Below are positions 54,630-64,000 of a stretch of DNA of 64,000 bases, in pieces. Origin of the DNA: Erpobdella octoculata (taxonomy: Eukaryota; Annelida; Clitellata; Hirudinida; Erpobdellidae); contig OZ022238.1 in NCBI GenBank assembly GCA_963978895.1, positions 9,750,584-9,814,583 on the forward strand, given 5' to 3'. Position 1 is the stretch's first letter. Each line of letters begins with the position of its first letter. The notes below the pieces were generated by a model. That model was not told the DNA's origin and did not search any database. It worked only from the letters and a program-made list of their open reading frames with translations. The translations under genes and the position numbers were made by a program.

Positions 54630-57600
54630 TTATTCACAAGCAAGTTTACTGTCAAAGCTACTCAAAGCAATACCAAATGCTTGCAAAGCACACATGGGAT
54701 AAGAGTAGTCCATAGTGAAGGTTTCATCCGAGACTCGTCCAAATTGCATGATTGTGTATTCCACTGCAAATATTAATATAAGCAATATGTATTTTTGTTT
54801 GATTTATACTTGTAAATAATTGTGTTTAATATTTGATAAGAATCGTAGTTATCAGTTTAAATTTTAAAATCATTCTTTTTTATGCTTGCATGCAGAGGCA
54901 TCAATCCATCAAGGCACAGTGGGCCGGATCCCCAAAGTTAAAGTGGGAGGGCTTCCCATTGATAGGAACCCCCAATCTTTGGACCGTGCAGACCGTTTAA
55001 CAGGGCAATTTCAAGACAATTTCAACAAAAGTAATGTACGTAATTACTGGCGGATTTAGAGGAAGCCACGGGAGACATGCCCCCCCCCCACTCAAGATAA
55101 CAAAAATCGTCATTTTGATCTGACATCCCTGTAGCATATGTAAAATGGAATGGTACTGTTTAAGAGACACTGAAGCGCTAACTCGAGATTTCATTAATAA
55201 GGTCTGTACACTACATTCGGTCGCGTTTAGCGTAGAAGTTCTAAGATCGGCCAAGATCTCAACCGGAGATGAAATAATATACTGTGCTTGTGCATTCTAT
55301 ATTATGATTGAAAGACGTTCTATGTCTCTCCTGCATTAAGCAGGCGTTACAAAATTTTGATAAATTTTTGAATGTGTGTTTCAGTTACAACTGAAAAAAT
55401 ATTTTTTTAAATTTGTTGGTGTTCTTTCAATCTCTGCACCACTGTTTGCATGGTTGTTGTCGCTGTAGGGATGTGTCACTAAAAATGCTAAGAGTTTTAA
55501 GATAGTGTCTGAATCACTTAAGAGGCTAACAGAATCGGTTGTCCACATAAAGAATGATAAAAAGAGAGAGAGCCTGTAGAAATTAGTAAAATCGAGTCTG
55601 CTTGCAGAAAAAAGCAGTCAGCAGGGAAAAAAACAGTTTTACGGGTTTAGGTCTCTGAAAATAAATAAAAATTGCCTGACAAAAACGGTAATTCTCTGAA
55701 GAACTCTCTAAGGTTTCAAGTAAAACATCGAAAATGCCATAGCGCAGGTCATCGCTATATGGACAGTTTTTGAAGGCAAAAAAGGCTCTGCAGATTACAA
55801 ATTCTATTGATTTTTCATCAAATCATTGAAAATGACAAAAATTGGCTTAAAATAACAACTCCAACAATTTGAAAAAAACCAGAATTATAACCAGCTAAAA
55901 GTACAATTTATGATGCGGACAATTCCCCCCTCCCAAAAAAAACGCAACTGCTAAAAGTTATCCTTGTAGCTATAAAAACATGTCGCTGCCTAAAGTCATA
56001 AAAGTAGTAGAGTTGTTCGAATTTAGCTTGAACCATTCCAGTTTGGAGGTTAACACATGGTCACTCCCAAGAAAACGTCCACCAAAGGATATAAAGAAGC
56101 TATTCTTTAAAAAATATATATTATTTTTCCATCTATAATATCGTCCGTCTCATTGAAACAATCCTAGTATGTAATACTGCAGCTTATAATCATTCTCAGC
56201 TTTAAAGTGTCTGATGACCTATCTTCGCAGCACGATGGAAAAAAGAGGTGTTGTGGGTTGACATTGCTACAGAGAAAAAAAATACAAAAAAGTGAAAGAA
56301 AAAAAGAGAGAAAAGGAGAAAGTGAGTGAATACAAAATTTAATTTCAATTCTTTCTGTATTGTTTTATTGAATAAAAGAAATTCAAGATAAAATACAACG
56401 GGTCGCATAACGACAGTAATCAAAATTTTAAAAACTAAACAAAATTTCGGGCCCCCTTAACAAATTCCTGGATTCGCCACTGGTTATGTTATCATTGCCT
56501 AAAAGCGAGCAATTTCGCACTTTTGTCTTTGACAAAGAAAAAAAGAATGCCTTTATTTTTCGAAGATTCACATATTGGAGAAATGCACTTGAGAAATTTG
56601 GTTTTCATGAGCAGGCTGGACGTCATTGTCATGCAGCTTTGTAGTTTCAGCAAATAAAATATGCCCCTGTCATTGCTCAGGTGTCCAAAAAAAAAACAAA
56701 CAAACAGAAATCAGCCAAAGCTCCATTGCTTGTTGTTTTCAGCTCAGTTGGATTTCTGGCAAGACAAGGGTTAGCACTGCGCGGTCACATAACTGATCAA
56801 GGCAATTTAATGCAACTGATTTAAGTGCTTGCAGAAACTAACAGTGCTTTGTCATCATGGCTACAACGAAACACCAACTTCCTATCACCACAAAATCAAA
56901 ATAAAATCCTGGAAATGTTGTGCCATGCAGAGCTGCAAGAAATAGTTAAAGTTAATAATGCCACTTCCAAACAGTTTGCAATAATGGTTAATGGTACACA
57001 GGACAATTCAGGATTGGAACAGCAATCAATTTGTATTAGATTTTTAGACGAGTAACTTCAGGCCAATGAAGCTTTTGCCTGATTAATCTGATTATTCAGC
57101 GCTCCAGATACTAGATGACAGAGGCTTGCTGCTTTTGTTAAAGACGTTTTGATAAATTGTAAACCTTAGAGGCAAAGCTTATGATGAAGCCGCTAACATG
57201 GCAGAGCGTTTCAATGTTTACCAAGCGTTAATAACGCATTGTATTTCCGTTGTGCTCCACACTGTGCTAATTTAGCATCAGAGTCTACTGCCAAGGCAGT
57301 TGCTCTATGATCAAGAGACGTCTCAAGCCGAGCTATGTTAATGAACTTGGTGTTCTTAACAAACGCTCAAAAAGTACTAAAAAATCTTCGATGGTGCATT
57401 AATGTGTACTGTTCAGTACTGTTCACCCCAAAACAAACAAACAATCAAACTAATCTGTCTAACTAAGTGATTATGCAGTGTTAGATATGACTTTTGTCAT
57501 TAATCAGTTTGTAGCAGTTCTAAGTAGTCTAGAAGATCTCAGTGCAAGTTATGGAGAGACAGCTACAAAAGTAAATGGTTTGTTGAACAAATGTTCACAG

Positions 57601-60600
57601 CGCAGTTACACTTCTTGATTTGAAGACCGCCATGAATTTGTTTGGTCCACTAGAGGAACTCAACCGATCTCTGCAATCATCGTCAGCCACACTCAGCGGC
57701 ATGCTGAGAGCAGTGGACACTGTTGAAACTGCACTGATAAATTTAAGTACCCAGGATGCTTTTCACAACATTTTCGAGAATGTTTGCTTTATTTGTGAGC
57801 TCTAAAATATGAAGCCCATAAGTCTGCTCCGATTGCATCAACCGCCATGCAGATTTACAGGAGCTGCTACAACACACGTTCCTTCGACAGCTGAAGATTA
57901 TTATTGCGCAACATTCTTTTCAGCTGTTGACAAAACTGAGTGCCAACTTACTAATAGACTGGATTTTGTTTAATTTGTTTTATTTATTTACTTAGATTTA
58001 TTAATCGCCTAAAAACAGAACAAGTTTTGCACAAAGACCACTGCGTGAAATGATATAAAGTTTCACGTTCATGATAGTAAATGAGTTTAACAAATTTTAA
58101 AGTCAGTTATTTCTGATTCCCTAATGGAAGATGGTAAGCCATCGGAGCTTCAACAGAAAAAGTTCTTCTTGCGTAATTATGGTGAACGCGTGGAACAATT
58201 AGGTCACAACGAAATGGTGAATGGAGTCTGCATCTCCCCGGGCAGTTCGAACAGAGATGGATGAAATCAAGTAGGTAAGTTGGAGAGCTGTTATGAAAAA
58301 TATTATGAGTGAGCTTCAGTAGTTTGTAAGATACTCTAGACGGAATAGGTAACCAGTGTAACTGATGGAGGATCGGAGAGATATGATCCCAGGTTGATGC
58401 ACCAATCACCAGGTGGGTGACAGAGTAAAGGACACTCGTATAAGGACATAAACTTGTCCAGTTTCAGGAATTACATCAATGGAACAGATGTTAGTTAGTG
58501 GAAAAACCAATGTCTCTTTTTGTCAAGCTTATCCTGACATTAAACAAACTTCTCTCAGTATTAACTCCAGTTGTCTAACAGCAACTTCCATGCTAAATCT
58601 TTGATCAAAGCTCAAACTGTTTTTCAGAACATGGTACCAGAAGTTCGTGAACTCTTCAATGTTGTGGAGCAGCTAGTACGACTTTACTGATTTGCGCAGT
58701 AACATCTTGTGCGGTAGAAAGATTTTTCAGCACTTTAAGGCCTCTCAAAGACTGTCTAAGAAGCATTATGAACTATGAGTTAAGGACGTCAAAATACTGT
58801 AACTGTTAGCCATATCAATCAAATCATTCTGGATAATCTGAACAACAGACAATTTGCCCATGAATTTGGCAAAAATCTAAGCTAAAGAAATCTCTGTTTG
58901 GAACAGCACAATTCTGATTATGAAACATGTAGCAAAGTTACTTTTTCAAATAAATTTAATAAACTAGCTTACCGTTGTTTAGACCTTATAGAGGCGCGGA
59001 AGGGAGGGAGGGGTGAAGAGTGGGAAGGACTGAGCCACCCAATATCTGACAGACCAGCGCCTTTGCTTGCATGAGTTGGATGATATTCCAAATGATTATA
59101 ATCAGGAATATTTTTATAATTATCAATCTCTTAAAATTAAAATTTCTAGCCATCATTATCGTGAACTATTTGGAAATTTTTCACTGATGCTTGAGTCACT
59201 CTTCCTCGAAAGTTCAACACATATGACTGGGATTCTAAATAGAAAAATTAATCATTTTAAAAGTTTCTATTTAAAATGTTTTATCAAAAATATTACCGTC
59301 GTTCCATACAGGACTTTTATTATGTAATTCCAAAACTCCTGACATTTCTTTATGCTTCCATTTTTCTAGCAAGCTTTCATCTTCCTAATAAAAAATCATT
59401 GTCTTGTTTTAAAACCAATGAGAGAAGATGTATGCATTTGACCAATTCTTCTGCTTATTAATTTTTATATTGTTGACCTTACATGCTATTGTCTGTTTTA
59501 ACTGAACTTGTTTTTTATTTATTTTACATTTTTCTTTTTTAAATTTAAAAAAGAAATAAAAAAATTTTATTCTCCCGTTTCCATTCGCTCTCCAGTTCCC
59601 GTTCCCTCTCCCGTTCCCACTCCAGCTCATGCTCATTTTTTCACTCTCTCCGAACTTCTTTTAGCTCATAAAACGATAATAGATTTGCTAAAAATTGCTT
59701 GAAACCTTCAAATGTTGTTACGTAAACTAAATATTAATTTTTATTACGCAATAACCTTTAATGTTCGTACATAAGCACTTTTGGCTAGGAAAGTTTTTTG
59801 GTCACAAAAAATTAAAAACATTTTTTAAATTAAAAAATACCCTATTACCCTCTACTCTTTGAGCTATACCTCTATGCCAAATTTTATTTTAATTGGTCCA
59901 ACGGTTTAGATTTCCATAAGAAAAAAAAACAAACAAACATTCATTTTCATATTTATAGAATATAGATGGGAAAAAAGTTTAGAGGGAGAAGAAGAAAGAA
60001 AAAGAGCGGGACAGAGAGCGAGAACGGAGAACTAGCGGGAGCAGGAGAACAAGCGGGAAAGGAAGAGGAAATGGGAGCAGGAGAGCGAGTGCGATAAGGA
60101 GAAGGGAGTGATCAATGGAATAGAAAGTGGGAGAGGTAAAAGAAGAAAAAAAGAAGAGAGGAAAAATGCGAGCAATAACGATCAAGAGAGAGAGAAACGA
60201 TAGAAAAATCGCCGTACCCCGCTAGTTTCAAATAAGCTTTATTAAAAAAACAATTTAAAAACAAAACAACACAAAACCTGCACGTGATGAAGTGCAGGAA
60301 GATACATACATACTGCAGAAAAAATACCTGTGCATAAAGTAAAAACATCAAATGCTTACAGTCTGTGGTCTTATGTCTACTCGTTCATGCTCCAAGTTCA
60401 TGCCAGGTAACAACACAGTCATTTTTCTAGGACCTTTGAAGCCAAGCACATTTGTTTCCTATCAGCAAAAAAATAAAAAAGTTTCAACCATCACGTCACC
60501 TGAGACTAGAGCTGTGCGCCGACATCATGTCGTCGGCGGTGGCGCGCTGATCCACTTTCACCGGGGTGCCTATACTGACAGCGGCGTTCGGCGGCGTAAA

Positions 60601-63600
60601 AAAACTAAGGGAACCTTCAAATTAACAAACTAGGTATTGCTTAAATGAAGCAAACAACATGAGTACCGTCTCTGAATTATTAAATGAGTAATAGGTCAAA
60701 AGTTTATCTGATAATTTGCAATTTATAACTATAGAAGTCGCTGAACTTGCATAATTCATGAGCAGATGTGGCTTTGCTTTCCTGCAAATAATTACTGTTT
60801 GTTTAAAAAAATCTATAACAGTCTGGTTTTGATTTGTAAATTATTCTTGGACTGTGATCAATGAAAGTTGAGGTTGGTCAAGCATTGCTGCTATTAAATG
60901 GGAATCTTTCACTGGAAGTCTATGATCTATCTAAAGTATTCTAAAGTATGCTGTGCATCGTAGACTTCGCAATACTACTGTCTGTTGGTGAATCTGTTAA
61001 GACCACTGCAATATCAGCCATGAACAATGAAACTAGGCTAATACTTAGATAGTTGAAAAAACTTAGAATTTTTGTTGCTGATTGGAATTGGGGACGGATC
61101 CAGGAAAAGGAAAAATTCATTCCCACCAGATTATAAATATAAAAAAATTAGGGTAGACTATCCAGCTCATCATAAAACGATTATACATGGCAGTAAAATT
61201 TTTGCTACAGAACTATCACTCACCCCCCCCCCCGTTAATCAGTTTTTTTTGGAAAAAGAAAATTTGGAAGTTTTGGGAGACAAAAATCAATAAGTACTTG
61301 CGTCTAATCCTCTCTCTTTTGAAAGGAGAAAGTGTATAAGTCTTCAAAAAAATTGGTACCAGCATTTTACCATCAAGAATTCCTGTATCAGCCTTTGTTT
61401 GGAATACTTTGAGAAATGGGACCAAATTCTCAATCCTTTCCCATTCTTCATTTTAAAAAAATTGTAGACTAAAACATCTTTAAATAAGCTGCTGATTTTT
61501 CATCATGTTGTGTGCTGTCCAGCATTAGCAAACAATTCCACCCAGTATGGCATTCTTTTTCTATATTCGCCCCATTACGTCTGCTTCTAAACCGTTCGAC
61601 GCTGCAACATCATGAAAGACTGCTGGACAGGGGCCCAAGCCCCCCCCCAGGCCAAATCGGACGGTCCTGCAATTTTTCCAAATTCGATAAGTTTTTTTTG
61701 GTAGGGGATGGGGAGTGCTACATTTATTCATAAACTTATTTTTTGTTACAATTGCTTTAACTGGTTTGAGACTGATTTTTATCTTCAGTTTGTAGTCTTT
61801 ATTTTCTATCACTAATAAATTCTTAAAGATACCAAAAATAAGACTGCATACTGCAGATAGTCAAAACGTTTTTTGCCTGCGGCGGGGTTTTCTTTCCTTT
61901 TTAAAACTGGGAGTGCTACATTTATTCATAAACTTATTTTTTTACAATTGCTTTAACTGGTTTGAGACTGAGTTAGTTTGCAGTCTTTCTTTTCTTTCAT
62001 TAATATTTTATTAAAGATACCAAAAAAAGACGGCAGACTCAGTGGCATAGCTTCAGATTCAGGGCCCCCCGCAAAAATTATCATTTGGCCCCTTCCACTT
62101 TCCATCACTTACAACGGGGGTTTGTCCTTTGTCCAGGTATTACTGCATTTTTTAAAATTGTTTATGCATCTTCTAGTTCGTGCATTTCAGCACATTTACA
62201 GTGCTAATAATTTTAATTTATTTATTCATCTGCTAGTTCGTGCATTTCAGCAGATTTACAGTGCTAATGATCATTAACACATTTGGTAGGCTACAAATTA
62301 AGGCTGACAGTTTGGCAGAATGCGCTTTCTATATATAAGCAGTCTAAGTTAGAGGGAATATGATTGAGGTTTACAAAATGTTGTAAGAAAAATTTAATAT
62401 TACTGTATCACCGGCGCACAGGTCAACTTGGTAATTTTTTAATTAGCCTTTATTGCGAAATATTGACGTGTGTGTCCTGGATTAATGGCCTTAGAAGCAG
62501 ACAGCAGACTGAGTGCGACTGTTCATTTTTAAAATCTAACAATTCCCAATAAAACAGATTTGATTCTTTGCATCAATGATTAGGTAAAAAAATCAATTTA
62601 AAAAGTATTGGTGGCGCGCCACCATATTATCGGCGGCGGTGACGCTCCAATCAAGAAAATTGGGCGGCGGCGGCGTGAAGAAAACGTCGGTGGCGACGGC
62701 AAGGCGTAACTGGCGCACAGCTCAACCTGAGACATTCAATTTTACCCAAAACACAACTCACATAAGCGACAGCAGCCATTTCTCTCCTTGTTTCATTATC
62801 ACCTCTATCTTTCGGAGCTCTTCCCTGATCATATATTGTAAAATGTGTTCCGAGAAGATTAGACCTGGAAATTATTTGTGTCATTGTTCTTGTTTATTTA
62901 GAATTCAACATTGAAATGAAATTATAAAATTTCTGGCTACAACCTAACTTTGCCAACAAACGAAGCACTGTCGCGAGCCAGATCTGTCGGATCAATGGAT
63001 ATCAAATAATTTGATGTCGCAGATTTTTTCCTTTTTCTTCCAGCAAGCAAAAATATCTTAAAGTAAATTTTTGATTATGCTGAACAAATATAAATATTTT
63101 TAGTAACAGAAAACAAAACAATGAAATAACTTTTCTTCCATCTTCTTTTTCAAGGTGCAAGAAATAAGTAGGAAACATTCCCCTATCCAGACCACGCTTG
63201 TCTCTTGAGATCCTGCATTTCATCAAACTACCATGGGGTGCAGGAGCAAAAACAAATTCATACAAATTAGCTATTTCATCAGGCTCATTTACAACCGGAG
63301 GAATTTCCTGCGGTGAAAAATAAAACAAATTAAATAAAATATAAAAAAATGAGAAGAAATGGCTAACCAACATTTGATTCTCTTCTTTCAACTGTTTCTT
63401 TCTTTCCATCTTCAATCTCTTGTTTTACTTCTTTGCCAGTATTTCGACTTTTTTTTGGTTTGTTTGGAGCCTTTGCCTTTTGAACTGTAGTAACTTTTGG
63501 CTCTGGTTTGGGTTTCTCATCAAGTCTAAATTTGTCATCATCATCATCGTCTTCGTCGTCGTCGTCATCCTTTTTAACTGGCTCCCTTTCTTTCTTGTGT

Positions 63601-63887
63601 TTTGCATTCGAATTTGAGTTAACCTCTTTGTTTTTAGCATCTGCGACTCTTGATACATAATCCACTTCTGGACCTGTGTGAATGTCACATGTCACGATTA
63701 AACCAATAAGCTTCATGAAAAAGTAATTTAGTTCACTTACCACAAGAAAGTTCAGGAATATCATCATCATCCTCATCAGTCTCATTGGAATTGCTTTTGT
63801 TCTTATTTGAACTTTTATTTTGCCTCAAAGATAAATCTTTCAATTTTTCAGAGTCATATTCATTTATTAGGTAAGGTCCCACATATG
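54630..63887 (-). CDS. tubby-family protein, 3' part (N-terminus off window)
   Basis: Nine exons in transcript order: 63887-63741, 63673-63372, 63307-63131, 63056-62944, 62864-62762, 60458-60360, 59384-59297, 59234-59151, 54763-54630. They join in frame to 414 residues and TAA. Tubby proteins bind PI(4,5)P2 and carry membrane receptors, notably into cilia; some act in transcription. The first two exons are a hydrophilic linker with an Asp/Glu run and Lys-rich stretch. The tubby domain starts near residue 164 (YEFVFAPAP) and shows [30 protein letters not shown] (phosphoinositide-binding basic cluster), [70 protein letters not shown] and the invariant C-terminal FDSKLACE. The last intron seems to use a GC donor. 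N-terminal exons, including any IFT-A-binding helix, lie beyond 64000. Whether it is a TUB or TULP3 ortholog cannot be told from this part. Confidence 0.96.
54890..56486. mobile_element. decayed hAT-type element ends in a tubby intron
   Basis: TACTGGCGGATTTAGAGG (55042-55059) and, inverted, TTCCTGGATTCGCCACTG (56467-56484) form a pair resembling the hAT terminal motif CAGTGGCGGATCCAGG. GGGCCCCC-type runs lie just inside the right end and a CCCCCCCCC run inside the left end. Another similar motif, CACAGTGGGCCGGATCCCC, is at 54916. A clean target duplication was not seen, so the exact limits are uncertain. Confidence 0.5.
56487..58880 (+). pseudogene. ZMYM1-like hAT transposase relic
   Basis: In the last tubby intron, opposite strand. 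Read through stops and frameshifts it shows, in order: [105 protein letters not shown]; and the hAT dimerisation region [20 protein letters not shown] near 58690-58770. This is the standard layout of the hAT family related to zinc-finger MYM-type protein 1. It is clearly inactive and is interrupted by a LINE at about 58090-58430. Confidence 0.8.
58090..58430 (-). mobile_element. LINE fragment nested in the hAT relic
   Basis: The minus strand reads [56 protein letters not shown] and [16 protein letters not shown]. This is the CR1/L2-like reverse transcriptase tail (HWLP..R..YK, FSV.AP). It splits the hAT transposase, so it inserted later. Confidence 0.8.
59520..60225 (+). mobile_element. Helitron family 2 copy in a tubby intron
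   Basis: A pyrimidine-rich block (59570-59660), a body with AAAATTGCTTGAAACC and GGTCCAACGGTTTAGATTTC, a purine-rich GAGCGGGA-type minisatellite (59985-60190), and the end ATCGCCGTACCCCGCTAG at 60225 before T. It fills most of the 975-bp intron between exons 60360 and 59384. It is the most complete copy of the family seen at 9130-9319, 9922-10300 and 42465-42592. The 5' end is not certain. Confidence 0.62.
60507..62725. mobile_element. hAT element making up a tubby intron (2219 bp, TIR + 8-bp TSD)
   Basis: Left end TAGAGCTGTGCGCC (60507-60520); right end GGCGCACAGCTCAA (62712-62725), whose complement TTGAGCTGTGCGCC differs at one base. The 8-bp duplication CCTGAGAC flanks it at 60499-60506 and 62726-62733. 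Subterminal GC-rich GGCGGCGGTG-type sequence lies inside both ends (60525-60600, 62610-62700). A minus-strand segment near 61220-61440 ([20 protein letters not shown]) resembles the hAT transposase stretch before the C-terminal domain, but it is broken. The tubby intron is 60459-62761, so all but about 84 bp is transposon. Confidence 0.88.
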
Positions 63888-64000
63888 CTGTACAAAATAT
63901 GTTTAATTATAAAATAAATACCAGATTATACAAATATAAATTATGATAATAAATGTAAATGAAATATAAAAACAATTCAAAAGTACAATATGGGGCTTCA

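Noticed and set aside
55042..56486. Complete hAT element with target duplication
   Set aside because: The ends resemble each other, but I could not find a matching 8-bp duplication, so only decayed ends are claimed.

Overview
This window comes from an AT-rich, repeat-laden invertebrate animal genome. The evidence is intron-split genes with GT-AG introns, metazoan-specific families (arrestin, tubby, a SUEL-lectin/CUB receptor), and a transposon mix of Helitrons, hAT elements, CR1/Jockey-type LINEs, Ty3/gypsy remnants and a tRNA-derived SINE. I cannot name the species. The receptor's domain order looks like a family I associate with arthropods and other invertebrates, but that is memory, not a search.

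Three protein genes were assembled exon by exon, and every junction keeps the reading frame. (1) 31.8-38.1 kb, plus strand: a single-pass membrane protein with an extracellular SUEL-type lectin domain, a CUB-like domain with a serine-rich insertion, a sushi-like module, one membrane helix and a ~240-residue cytoplasmic tail. (2) 41.3-46.2 kb, minus strand: a complete 404-residue arrestin of the beta/non-visual type in 11 exons. (3) 54.6-63.9 kb, minus strand: a tubby-family protein with its complete C-terminal tubby domain in nine exons; the N-terminus lies beyond the right edge.

The left half is gene-poor. Positions 1-5322 are a 129-bp satellite (about 41 copies) that runs directly into the 3' part of a Helitron ending at 5981, followed by a ~0.9 kb (CATA)n array. 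5.98-20 kb holds degenerate Helitron, gypsy and LINE pieces and a dispersed ~0.6 kb repeat. 20.1-24.6 kb holds four large CATA/TATG arrays in alternating orientation. 25.35-28.40 kb holds two near-equal-length, full-length non-autonomous Helitrons, head to tail, separated by a (CATA)n tract. 28.4-31.8 kb is intergenic sequence upstream of the receptor gene.

The right half is gene-bearing, with transposons in the introns and gaps. A LINE, a dispersed repeat and a Helitron end sit in arrestin introns. A 1.24 kb hAT MITE with a perfect 8-bp target duplication, a SINE, a LINE and a deleted LTR element lie between arrestin and tubby. Inside tubby, one intron consists almost entirely of a 2.2 kb hAT element with matching TIRs and target duplication, and the last intron carries a ZMYM-type hAT relic with a nested LINE and appears to use a GC donor. 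No operon-like organisation, CRISPR or rRNA is present.
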